Notes under the pieces: model-generated | Told to the model about the DNA's origin: nothing | Seen by the model: the letters and a program-made list of their open reading frames with translations, nothing else | Database searches by the model: none | Source of the DNA: a virus | Length of the DNA: 27,976 nt | Direction: 5' to 3' (one strand) | Virus record (IMG/VR): IMGVR_UViG_3300030331_000269 | Span: 1 to 27,976 of that record | Translations under genes and position numbers: made by a program | Part shown: one piece after another, positions 21,807-27,976 of the stretch | Numbering within the stretch: position 1 is the stretch's first letter | Layout of the letters: the number at the start of each line of letters is the position of its first letter

Positions 21807-21978
21807 ATTCGCTCCTTGGATACATTTCTTGAAACTTCATTATTGCTTGTTCTTGCGTTAATCTAGTTTCATTGTTAACACTACGTTCAAAATGAACAGC
21901 ATCAATCCAATTAGCCATATTAGCTTCATATGAAAATTTTGGATTGTATTGCCATTGTTTATTAGATTCAATAGTCAT
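21793..21978 (-). CDS. Small protein of unknown function
   Basis: The product is 61 aa, starting 2 bases after the stop of the long coiled-coil gene, with GGGGG as a weak ribosome site. Its sequence has aromatic and charged residues (QWQYNPKFSYEANMANWIDA) and a helical C-terminus (LTQEQAIMKFQEMYP). No domain is recognised. Confidence 0.55.
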   Translation of the reverse strand: MTIESNKQWQYNPKFSYEANMANWIDAVHFERSVNNETRLTQEQAIMKFQEMYPRSEYESH

Positions 21979-21980
21979 AA

Positions 21981-22811
21981 CTATTCCCCCATAAGTTTAT
22001 TACCAAGAATAACCTCATTCATTGAGTCTTTCAACTCTTCTGGTATGGTTTCATTAACAGTAACTTTCTTAGTTCCTGTTGAAGTCTTAGTTTTTGGAGC
22101 AATCATTCGTTGCATATCTTCGTGTGGAACTAGATTTCTACCTGCGGGCCAATCATCAAGAAACTGTTTGAGCGTATTCTTTTTAGCAAGAGCGTCAGCA
22201 AAAGTTGCAGTTTCTTCACCGATTCTTTGCTCAATCTCTCCAATAGGAGAAAAAGCTTCGCACAATTCTTTGTCTGTAACAATCAAAGCTCCGTCTGTGA
22301 CATGAGGTTGATACGGTCCAGTATCGCGCCATCCTCTGTAATAACTAAGACCAAAAGTTAGTGGATAATAAAATTCATCTACATTATCAAGCTTAACAGC
22401 TATATCACCTTCAACAAAAGATTTACCTTCGTTCCATTGGCCTGCTGTATATTCATCTTCATGAGGAACTTCCCACTGTTTAATGGTAGTCATATTATCT
22501 GACTCTGGACGTTTTGGATTACAAATAAGACCCAAACTTGTTTGAGGTCTAATAATGTTGTCATCTATTCTAGAATGATAACTACCAACACTGCTGTCAT
22601 ATTGAGATTGTATCTTTGGAAGAATAATTTGATATTCTCTCTCCATAGAGATAAGTTTTTGCAACTCTGGGGAAGAGTTTTGCATTTTATCTAATATGGC
22701 GTCTATAGAAGGTTGAACATTAAAAGATTTACGATAAGCCTTCTCTAGTTGGACCTTAAAATTGTCCTTTATATCTTCTCGTAATCTTTGTGATAATTGA
22801 ACACTAGCCAT
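21981..22811 (-). CDS. Coiled-coil protein, paralogue of the 24682-25326 product
   Basis: The product is 276 aa; I chose the second of two adjacent ATGs because AAAGGAG lies 7 bases from it. The N-terminus (VQLSQRLREDIKDNF) and C-terminus (TLKQFLDDWPAGRNLVPHED, and NKLMGE at the end) match those of another protein in the same operon (TVRLSSSLARDIENN, TLNQLIKAAPYVKDLVP, DKLMGDD). The 'TLKQ-x3-x-WP' block also recalls the phage Nmad5 family, a low-confidence comparison. The middle (EVPHEDEYTAGQWNEGKSF, YYPLTFGLSYYRGWRDTG) is unique to this copy. It overlaps the stop of the preceding gene. Confidence 0.65.
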   Translation of the reverse strand: MASVQLSQRLREDIKDNFKVQLEKAYRKSFNVQPSIDAILDKMQNSSPELQKLISMEREYQIILPKIQSQYDSSVGSYHSRIDDNIIRPQTSLGLICNPKRPESDNMTTIKQWEVPHEDEYTAGQWNEGKSFVEGDIAVKLDNVDEFYYPLTFGLSYYRGWRDTGPYQPHVTDGALIVTDKELCEAFSPIGEIEQRIGEETATFADALAKKNTLKQFLDDWPAGRNLVPHEDMQRMIAPKTKTSTGTKKVTVNETIPEELKDSMNEVILGNKLMGE

Positions 22812-23052
22812 CATTTTGCTCCTTTCTTATATCTTCTAATACTTCAGAGATTAGCCTTTCAGCGTCTTCTCTGCTTGGAGCACAAATAAATGTTTGTGAC
22901 ATAGTCCAAGCTAACAGTAAAGATAATACATGTGGCGTAGGTAATTGTGAGTTACCTGCTAACAGCAACATAGCATTAAGTATTTCTTGAATAGCATCAT
23001 GTGCTAGTTCTTCGTCGGATTTATTGAGATCCCTCTCTGTAATCTTTGACAT
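22804..23052 (-). CDS. Small helical protein of unknown function
   Basis: The product is 82 aa from the ATG at 23052, chosen because AAGGAG is 6 bases upstream; the ATG at 23058 lies inside that ribosome site. It is helical with a central hydrophobic stretch (VLSLLLAWTMSQTFICA) that is probably a buried helix rather than a TM, then a charged SREDAERLISEVLEDIRKEQ tail. It follows the metallopeptidase-VWA gene by about 10 bases. Function unknown. Confidence 0.6.
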   Translation of the reverse strand: MSKITERDLNKSDEELAHDAIQEILNAMLLLAGNSQLPTPHVLSLLLAWTMSQTFICAPSREDAERLISEVLEDIRKEQNDG

Positions 23053-23062
23053 AAACATCTCC

Positions 23063-24157
23063 TTAGTTTATTTCAATAACCTCGCCGAATGGGGCGTCGG
23101 TTGAGTTAGTTGTAACCCAGAGAACAGGGAAGTCTGGCTCATCGCCAAAGTCACTAGACTCTAGATCGGTTAAGTATACAAGAGCCCTAACATTTGGATG
23201 GTGCTCTTTAATATAGGTGATAACAGGCTCGAACGCCGTCCCACCTCTACCTTGGTATGTGATTTTAAGTGGTAAAGACTCTCGTGTGTATTCGGTAGTC
23301 TCTTTTACTTCGTAATCACATTGTATAAACTGCACACGCTCAGGATTGAGTTCGTGCAATATATGTGAAGTTTCTGTTGTGAACTGAGTAAGTTCTTCAT
23401 CATTAATAGAACCTGAAGTGTCGACTGCAATAGCAATCTCTTCTAGACAAGGGTTATGTAATGATGGAAGATACATGCCTCTGCCGATGAAACGCCTGTT
23501 AGGTCTGACCCAAGTAAAGTCAGACTTGTTGTTAGCACGCAAGAAACGAGCCAACACAGCTTTCCAATCAACTTTTGCATTAGTTACTTCAGAAATTAGT
23601 GTTTCCATATTACCAGACAGTTTGCCTTGAGCTTTAGCCGCTTCGGCAGCCTGGTGTATGGCTACAGTAAGTTCAGCTTCAATAGCACTATTTTTGCCAA
23701 CCGTTCCGTCTTTGTCAGGATGGTCTAGAACAGCACCACACTTACCAGGGTCCATATGATTAGTATCTTCATCTGGTAGATCAGCGTAAATAGCTTCTGT
23801 AGACATATCATTGTATTCAGGGTCAATCAATCCACCTGACGGCAATATAAAATTCTCTTTAATAAGATGATTGTTAATTGCGTAGTCAGCAGCGATATTC
23901 CATTTTTGAGGTTCGCGTTCTTGCCTACGAGTAATGTGCAGTAAAACCACATGCATAACCTCGTGAGCAAGAAAACCTACTCTTTGAAGTGCAGTTAGAC
24001 TTTCAAACCATTTAGGATTGTAGAACAAATGCACACCGTCGACTGCACCAGTGGGCATGTCGTCACGCTCCACTGGTTTAAGTCTAAGACAAAGAGTGCC
24101 AAAGAATGGATTCTCAAGTATCAATTGAGACCTAGCTTTAATAAATAAGTTATTCAT
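23063..24157 (-). CDS. Metallopeptidase-VWA protein (DUF2201-like)
   Basis: The product is 364 aa. The N-terminal half is a zinc-peptidase-like domain: FLAHEVMHVVLLH carries HExxH (His65, Glu66, His69), with NIAADYAIN (Asp91) as the probable third ligand region. The C-terminal half is a VWA-like domain with a complete MIDAS: AVDTSGS (Asp246, Ser248, Ser250), GGTAF (Thr307) and LTDLESSD (Asp331). This two-domain layout matches DUF2201-type proteins, which pair with MoxR AAA+ ATPases; a MoxR-like gene lies about 1.2 kb upstream in the same operon. In cellular systems such pairs remodel or metallate target proteins. Proteolytic activity here is plausible but unproven. Confidence 0.92.
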   Translation of the reverse strand: MNNLFIKARSQLILENPFFGTLCLRLKPVERDDMPTGAVDGVHLFYNPKWFESLTALQRVGFLAHEVMHVVLLHITRRQEREPQKWNIAADYAINNHLIKENFILPSGGLIDPEYNDMSTEAIYADLPDEDTNHMDPGKCGAVLDHPDKDGTVGKNSAIEAELTVAIHQAAEAAKAQGKLSGNMETLISEVTNAKVDWKAVLARFLRANNKSDFTWVRPNRRFIGRGMYLPSLHNPCLEEIAIAVDTSGSINDEELTQFTTETSHILHELNPERVQFIQCDYEVKETTEYTRESLPLKITYQGRGGTAFEPVITYIKEHHPNVRALVYLTDLESSDFGDEPDFPVLWVTTNSTDAPFGEVIEIN

Positions 24158-24593
24158 AATTTAAAGTTCCTTGTAAATAAGCCAAAGTATCAGAAGAAAA
24201 TTTATCTTCTGGTATTATTTGGAGTTTAGCGGAAGTAGACATAGGTATAAGTTCCCACCTAGGTAAAGGTAGTTCTTGTAACATTGGGTTTCTAGCCCAC
24301 CAGCGTTTATTTACTGGTGAGCTTATTTTATGCCATCTACAACCTTTTACATAAGCGTAGCCATCTCTTTCGTAAATTTGATTTACTAAGAAACCGGCAG
24401 TGCCCCAACTAAAAGGTATCCTAAATATATCTCCTAGTTGCATATCCAAACGAACTGGATAAGTAGCATAAGCAGGATTATTACGATACATTTTAACATT
24501 TTGAGCATGTAATCTAGCTGTAGCAAAAGTTTGTATTCGTTGTCGTGGAGCTTTTGGAATCATAGTTCCAGACTCTATATACATTGCGTGCAT
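24150..24593 (-). CDS. Protein of unknown function
   Basis: The product is 147 aa; GGGAG precedes the ATG, which overlaps the stop of the 29-aa gene (TAATG). Arg, Trp and Pro are frequent (APRQRIQTFATARLHAQNVK, WHKISSPVNKRWWARNP). A beta-rich middle (QLGDIFRIPFSWGTAGFLVN, QIYERDGYAYVKG) might be an SH3-like or small barrel fold. No catalytic motif is seen. It overlaps the metallopeptidase-VWA gene by 8 bases. Confidence 0.65.
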   Translation of the reverse strand: MHAMYIESGTMIPKAPRQRIQTFATARLHAQNVKMYRNNPAYATYPVRLDMQLGDIFRIPFSWGTAGFLVNQIYERDGYAYVKGCRWHKISSPVNKRWWARNPMLQELPLPRWELIPMSTSAKLQIIPEDKFSSDTLAYLQGTLNYE

Positions 24594-24682
24594 TACTTTC
24601 TCCCTTGTGTATTAATGAGAATCACATAAAAAAGCAGTGAAGCCGCAATACATATTGTTAAGATAGGTACTTCTCCAACCAT
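24593..24682 (-). CDS. 29-aa single-TM microprotein
   Basis: The frame MVGEVPILTIC... to ...NTQGRK fills the gap exactly. Its ATG overlaps the preceding stop (TAATG) and its TAA overlaps the next ATG (TAATG), so it should be translated by coupling on both sides. Residues 5-24 (VPILTICIAASLLFYVILIN) form one TM helix, with a short basic tail. The perfect stop/start stitching is the main evidence that it is real. Function unknown; a small membrane partner of the MoxR/VWA cluster is possible. Confidence 0.6.
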   Translation of the reverse strand: MVGEVPILTICIAASLLFYVILINTQGRK

Positions 24683-25326
24683 TAGTCATCTCCCATTAGT
24701 TTGTCTTCTAGCAATACTTCACGAAGTTCTGCTAGCTCTGTTTCAGCAATTTCTGCTTGTTCTTTAGCACGAGCAGAACGATCGTCTTTCTCGTGCATCT
24801 TTTGCAATCTGTCTGAAGGGACCAAATCTTTTACATACGGAGCAGCCTTAATTAACTGATTTAAGGTGCTAAATCTGTCAATAACCTCTCGTATTTTATT
24901 TTCGTAATCTCTCCTTTTTTCAGACAAATTGTCGTTATACATTTTGACTTCCATGCACTCTTGAAAGGTTGGATTATCTCTTTCAACAGTGACATACATT
25001 TCGTCAGAATATTTAACCAAAGCAGTAGGAACAGACACACCAGAAATAGGCAACCTGAAAGTTTGCGTATTCCTGTATCCGTCTTCATCAGTGTCAATAG
25101 TGGCAGTGATGTGTATAGTATCAATTTCATTGACAGGGCAATCAAATCCCCAAGTGTCTTTGAAATGTTTTACTGTAGCATCGACTTTAGCTTGATAACC
25201 ATTGTCGATGTAGAATTTCATACCGTCGTTAGGGTATTCCTTTTCAGGGTTAGCCTTTTGGTATTTAGTTCTTGCATTATTTTCAATATCTCTAGCCAAA
25301 GAGCTAGATAGTCTAACAGTTTTCAT
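24682..25326 (-). CDS. Coiled-coil protein, paralogue of the 21981-22811 product
   Basis: The product is 214 aa. N- and C-terminal segments align with the other paralogue (see that entry). The middle has beta strands (TIHITATIDTDEDGYRNTQT, then FRLPISGV) and a long coiled coil (NDNLSEKRRDYENKIREVID), ending ELREVLLEDKLMGDD. The shared LVP-x4-Q-[KR]-M block follows the coiled coil in both. No enzyme motif is visible. It lies directly downstream of the MoxR-type ATPase (9-base gap), so it may be a substrate, adaptor or regulator of that ATPase. Confidence 0.68.
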   Translation of the reverse strand: MKTVRLSSSLARDIENNARTKYQKANPEKEYPNDGMKFYIDNGYQAKVDATVKHFKDTWGFDCPVNEIDTIHITATIDTDEDGYRNTQTFRLPISGVSVPTALVKYSDEMYVTVERDNPTFQECMEVKMYNDNLSEKRRDYENKIREVIDRFSTLNQLIKAAPYVKDLVPSDRLQKMHEKDDRSARAKEQAEIAETELAELREVLLEDKLMGDD

Positions 25327-25335
25327 AAGTCCTCC

Positions 25336-26352
25336 TTACAATACAACGTTAGCGTTTTTGTTAATCCAGTTTTTAATCGCTGGATGTGATTTAAGATCGC
25401 GATCTCTAGCAAGACAACCTCTAACCAAGACAACTTGATATTCTATTACAAGCTTGTCAGATAGCTTCATGATGTTGTCCATCTTAGATTCTTCCGCTCT
25501 AACCGCAATTGCGTTAGCCAAAGCATATAACAACGCAGGGTTGTCATTACGCTTGTATCTAGTTGGATCCGCAATAATAGCGTCAATATCAGGTAGTTCG
25601 TCTGATATTTCTTTGAACGCAACAAACTCTCCAGCAGCGCCATCGCCAACCAAAGCAGACACACTGTAAAACATTCTGTCTTTGTCAGTGTTTGTCTTTT
25701 GTAGTTTCTTGCTAACCAAAGACCAAGCACGCGGTGTTGGAAAAGCATACTCATCTGGATTGAAGTCCGACAACAGATTCGGTCTGTATTGTATAAACGC
25801 AATAACATCTGAATCAATGTTGTTTTGGTGAGCCCACTTAGTCCAGTCATCAAGAGTAGGTTCTAGCTCGTAGTGTGCTAGCCTGTTTCTGACCGGTGAT
25901 GGCATTTGATACACAGCTGCAGAGTCAGTTAGTCTGTTACCAGCACACAAAATAGCCCAGCCAATAGGCAGTGAATAATCACCGATTTGTCTGTTTAGCA
26001 AAAGTTGCAAGAAAGCATTTTGCGTTGCTGGTGGTGCAGTTGGTAGCTCGTCAATAAACAAGATACCTCTGTCGCCGTCGCGTTCTGCGATCGGAAACAC
26101 ATCTGGAACTGCCCAAGCAGTGTATTTCTGTGCGTCCGCGTCTGCTTGTGTGAGGTAAGGAATACCACGCACATCGACAGGGTCGAACAGATTTGCACGA
26201 AAGTCTATGATATTCATATCAAGGTCTTTCGCGACTTGTGTAGGAATGTCAGATTTGCCAATACCTGGTCCGCCCCAAATCATTGCAGGCGTGCCAGAAA
26301 CAACAGAATCTTTCAGTTCCATAATTAGATTAATTGGATTAATGGTTTGCAT
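25336..26352 (-). CDS. MoxR-type AAA+ ATPase
   Basis: The product is 338 aa. Walker A is GGPGIGKS (27-34), Walker B is ILFIDELPTAPP (Asp101, Glu102), sensor 1 is CAGNR (Asn139), and a probable arginine finger is in PSPVRNRL. The DVRGIPYL and QNAFLQLLLNRQIGDY segments fit the MoxR/AAA_5 group. The 170-residue C-terminal part is a helical lid without other recognised domains. MoxR proteins act as chaperone-like ATPases with VWA partners; the VWA-metallopeptidase in this operon is the obvious candidate. Its ATG overlaps the stop of the upstream membrane gene. Confidence 0.92.
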   Translation of the reverse strand: MQTINPINLIMELKDSVVSGTPAMIWGGPGIGKSDIPTQVAKDLDMNIIDFRANLFDPVDVRGIPYLTQADADAQKYTAWAVPDVFPIAERDGDRGILFIDELPTAPPATQNAFLQLLLNRQIGDYSLPIGWAILCAGNRLTDSAAVYQMPSPVRNRLAHYELEPTLDDWTKWAHQNNIDSDVIAFIQYRPNLLSDFNPDEYAFPTPRAWSLVSKKLQKTNTDKDRMFYSVSALVGDGAAGEFVAFKEISDELPDIDAIIADPTRYKRNDNPALLYALANAIAVRAEESKMDNIMKLSDKLVIEYQVVLVRGCLARDRDLKSHPAIKNWINKNANVVL

Positions 26353-26684
26353 TATCTCCTCCAGTTAGGTTCTACAGTCTTCCATCTAGTTTTGACTGTA
26401 GGAATTTTAATTTGAACGGGTTTATCAATAATAACTCGTTCGCCCTTTTCGATTGTTAGTCTCTCGTGCGGCATAGTTTTCTTCATAATAAACAAAACAA
26501 CAGACGCAGACAAACCACCAACCATTGCAGCAGTCATACCGCTGAATGTGCCGTAAAAGCACACCATTAGTGTGACCGTAATCAAGACATCAACAAAGAT
26601 ATCGTGACCGATGGCCTTACGGCCGCCAGCTTTAAGCGCCAGGATTAACAACCCTAGGGCCGACAGTATTCCTACTAGTAACAT
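26352..26684 (-). CDS. Small membrane protein, 2-3 TM helices with basic tail
   Basis: The product is 110 aa. Hydrophobic segments at about 1-18, 30-46 and 48-67 (LITVTLMVCFYGTFSGMTAA, VGGLSASVVLFIM) are followed by a positively charged cytoplasmic tail (IIDKPVQIKIPTVKTRW). The ribosome site is GGAGTAAG. It resembles a holin by shape, but it sits in the early-type MoxR operon far from the endolysin. A membrane platform for the AAA+ ATPase is another possibility. The start is inside the end of the 26632-26784 gene. Confidence 0.68.
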   Translation of the reverse strand: MLLVGILSALGLLILALKAGGRKAIGHDIFVDVLITVTLMVCFYGTFSGMTAAMVGGLSASVVLFIMKKTMPHERLTIEKGERVIIDKPVQIKIPTVKTRWKTVEPNWRR

Positions 26685-26784
26685 CTTTCTTACTCCACAT
26701 TAGATAAGCCATATAAGCAAATTGTATGGCCTCGATTAGAATCCAGAGTGCTGTAGTCAGCGCTCCAACTATATTTGCATTCAT
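26632..26784 (-). CDS. 50-aa single-TM microprotein
   Basis: GGAGG sits 5 bases before the ATG at 26784, which overlaps the previous stop (ATGA). The product has a strongly hydrophobic aromatic helix (GALTTALWILIEAIQFAYMA) and a short polar tail. The last 53 bases overlap the next membrane gene in another frame. The good ribosome site and coupling support reality. Function unknown. Confidence 0.62.
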   Translation of the reverse strand: MNANIVGALTTALWILIEAIQFAYMAYLMWSKKDVTSRNTVGPRVVNPGA

Positions 26785-26933
26785 AGTAACCTCCATAGCA
26801 AATAGAATATTGACGACATTCCAATGCCGACAGCCATCAATATGAGTGAATAATTGATACTCGTTGCTATGCCGAATAGAACAAAGAGTATTGCTGTGCC
26901 AACCAGCACAGACTTTGCGTAGTCCTTAATCAT
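26781..26933 (-). CDS. 50-aa two-TM microprotein
   Basis: I chose the ATG at 26933 because AAGGAGG lies about 6 bases upstream. It has two TM helices (YAKSVLVGTAILFVLFGIA and LILMAVGIGMSSIFYLLW) joined by a very short turn, ending WRLL. It forms, with the 26632 and 26352 genes, three consecutive small membrane proteins just before the MoxR ATPase. Function unknown. Confidence 0.65.
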   Translation of the reverse strand: MIKDYAKSVLVGTAILFVLFGIATSINYSLILMAVGIGMSSIFYLLWRLL

Positions 26934-26943
26934 AAGTGCCTCC

Positions 26944-27384
26944 TTACCAAGAACAGTCGTACCAGACATTTTTACCTTCGTCTAGCCATTTAAGAGCTTG
27001 AGCACAGAACTTTATGTCTTGTTCCTTGTATTCTTTCATAGCTTCTTCTTGGAACTGTTGTCCCCAAAAGAAACCATCAGAACAAAAAGGCAGATTATCG
27101 TCTCTTACTTTAGCTTGAAGGTCTAGTATGTCCTCCCTAGTCAAGAATATAGTTTCTGCAAGGTCGTGCTTGCCGTCCATATGAAGACCGCCCATGTTAC
27201 GAGCTTGTTCTTCTCCAAATGTTCTAACACGCCAAAGATCTTGCATGTATTGCTGTAGTCTTGAATGTTTACGCCAATAGAATCGGTCGTCATGTTGTAA
27301 TGTATCGTAAAACGCATCAGGGTTGATAGGTTCTACATTTTCTGGTTGTGGCTCTTGAAAGCCAGCATAGGCATCTAATCCCAT
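26944..27384 (-). CDS. Conserved phage protein of unknown function
   Basis: The product is 146 aa with AAGGAG 7 bases before the ATG. Conserved-looking blocks include MGLDAYAGF, DRFYWRKHSRLQQYMQDLW, LTREDILDLQAKV, FFWGQQFQEEAMKEYKEQD and FCAQALKWLDEGKNVWYDCS. I recall this pattern as a widespread marine-phage protein, at times mislabelled as phosphoglycerate kinase; no kinase motif is present. High aromatic content suggests a compact helical protein. It is the first gene of the MoxR/VWA operon. Confidence 0.78.
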   Translation of the reverse strand: MGLDAYAGFQEPQPENVEPINPDAFYDTLQHDDRFYWRKHSRLQQYMQDLWRVRTFGEEQARNMGGLHMDGKHDLAETIFLTREDILDLQAKVRDDNLPFCSDGFFWGQQFQEEAMKEYKEQDIKFCAQALKWLDEGKNVWYDCSW

Positions 27385-27626
27385 AATATTCTCCTTAATA
27401 ATAGTTAAAATTAGGTGGACAGCTTTTCATCTGCCCATGGTCGTTCCGGAGACACCGCCACACACCTTACAATGATAAACGCGTTTGTGTGGTAACGCGG
27501 GAGAGTGCGCATAAGGGACAATCAAAAACTTACACACACCAAAAACTTATCAGATACCAAGTCCCCCACGCCTATAGAATAGCCGGTGCTGGACTTGGGC
27601 GCTACAGTCTTTTCCTTGTGAATTTT
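27385..27626. other. Leader region upstream of the MoxR/VWA operon
   Basis: This 240-base stretch has no convincing ORF. It holds the 5' leader of the minus-strand operon and a bulged hairpin: CCGC (27455-27458) plus CACACA (27459-27464) against TGTGTG (27486-27491) and GCGG (27497-27500). I could not find a clear sigma70 promoter. A/T-rich sequence next to the 27384 gene (minus strand CTATTATTAAGGAG) could contain a -10 element. Confidence 0.35.
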
Positions 27627-27907
27627 GGTTCCACTGGTTCCATATGGTTCCATATGTCGTGGAACGCAAAAAGAGCAGTAAAAACAGGGGATATAGGTTA
27701 TGGTTCCATTGTTCCATGTAAAAATAGTATTCATAAAATATCATTTATCCTTTGTCGGTGGTCGATCATAATCACATAGCCTCTGAAGTTCGCGGAACCG
27801 TGGAACCGCAGGCAAGTATACCCGCTCCAAAGCCCGCAGGCATATGGTTTCCGCTGGTTCCATTTGTTGGTTCCACATCGGGGCAAGTCCGTGGAACAAG
27901 AGGAACC
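27627..27907. repeat. Iteron-like cluster of GGTTCCA/TGGAACC motifs
   Basis: Twelve copies of a GTTCC/GGAAC-cored motif occur in 281 bases. Direct copies: 27627, 27636, 27646, 27702, 27711, 27856 and 27869. Inverted copies: 27660, 27794, 27801, 27892 and 27902. The first three are spaced 9 and 10 bases, near one helical turn. The stretch is non-coding and noticeably more G+C-rich than the rest of the window. It may be a replication origin, a repressor-operator array or a packaging/att region; the sequence does not decide between them. Confidence 0.6.
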
Positions 27908-27976
27908 GGCATGCAAACTTGGAAACTGGCATATGCATGCAGGCACACTCGCATCCGCTCGTGATGATAGTAGCAA
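27908..27976. other. End of window, no gene recognised
   Basis: These bases carry overlapping palindromic words (GCATATGC, TGCATGCA) and continue the higher G+C composition of the iteron-like cluster. Open frames crossing here have composition unlike phage proteins (Cys/Arg/Ser-rich) and no ribosome site, so none is called. Confidence 0.4.

Noticed and set aside
26944-27384. Phosphoglycerate kinase annotation
   Set aside because: No nucleotide-binding or kinase motif is present in the 146 aa and length is far below the enzyme's.
27489-27779. 96-codon plus-strand frame in the terminal region
   Set aside because: No ribosome site, no recognisable domain, and it runs through the repeated GGTTCCA motifs; unlikely to be a gene.
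27731-27976. Minus-strand open frame running off the right edge (and overlapping plus frame 27752-27964)
   Set aside because: Cys/Arg/Ser-rich composition, no ribosome site, several competing frames over the same repeats; explained by the higher G+C repeat region.

Overview
This is 28 kb of an A+T-rich tailed-phage genome. The host is probably a Gram-negative, likely marine, bacterium. The phage assignment rests on a T4-type lysozyme, a lambda J-like tail tip/fibre protein, a GTA-type holin, a family A DNA polymerase, an AEP-like primase fused to an SF3-type helicase, and very compact genes with 1-4 bp stop/start overlaps. No terminase, portal, major capsid or integrase gene is visible, so the window is part of a larger genome. 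Outer-membrane-type proteins (CsgG lipoprotein, CsgF) imply a double-membraned host.

Layout: (1) 1-5.4 kb, plus strand: end of an unknown gene, a 58-aa coiled-coil/membrane protein, a small conserved protein, endolysin, two large tail proteins and a small accessory protein. (2) 5.4-6.9 kb, plus: a very basic small protein, a thermonuclease-fold nuclease, a three-TM holin and a holin-like coiled-coil membrane protein. (3) 6.85-11.85 kb, plus: a striking cassette of CsgF, CsgG, a secreted curlin-repeat protein, a FecR-domain secreted protein, a CHASE2-adenylate cyclase with every expected catalytic residue, and a small HNH-like protein, all overlapping or abutting. (4) 11.9-20.9 kb, minus: the replication operon (DNA polymerase A, CsrA, primase-helicase, Cas4-like Fe-S exonuclease, SNF2-type helicase, coiled-coil protein, probable DNA-metabolism protein, PD-(D/E)XK nuclease, small protein, DUF3310). 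(5) 20.95-21.61 kb: one plus-strand gene with its own sigma70-like promoter and a strong 3' hairpin, followed by structured non-coding sequence. (6) 21.6-27.4 kb, minus: a second operon with a MoxR-type AAA+ ATPase, a metallopeptidase-VWA protein, two paralogous coiled-coil proteins, four small membrane proteins and several unknowns. (7) 27.4-27.98 kb: no convincing gene; twelve copies of a GGTTCCA/TGGAACC-like motif.

How the parts may fit together: regions 1-2 make the tail tip and lyse the cell, and region 4 replicates DNA. Region 3 looks like a self-contained envelope module: CsgG would form an outer-membrane pore, CsgF would gate or anchor it, the curlin-like protein would be the cargo, and the FecR/CHASE2-cyclase pair would turn a periplasmic signal into cAMP. 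With a phage CsrA, which in bacteria regulates biofilm and motility mRNAs, the phage could push infected cells toward a changed surface state. That link is inference from gene content, not shown by the sequence. The MoxR/VWA cluster is a second accessory system of unknown role.
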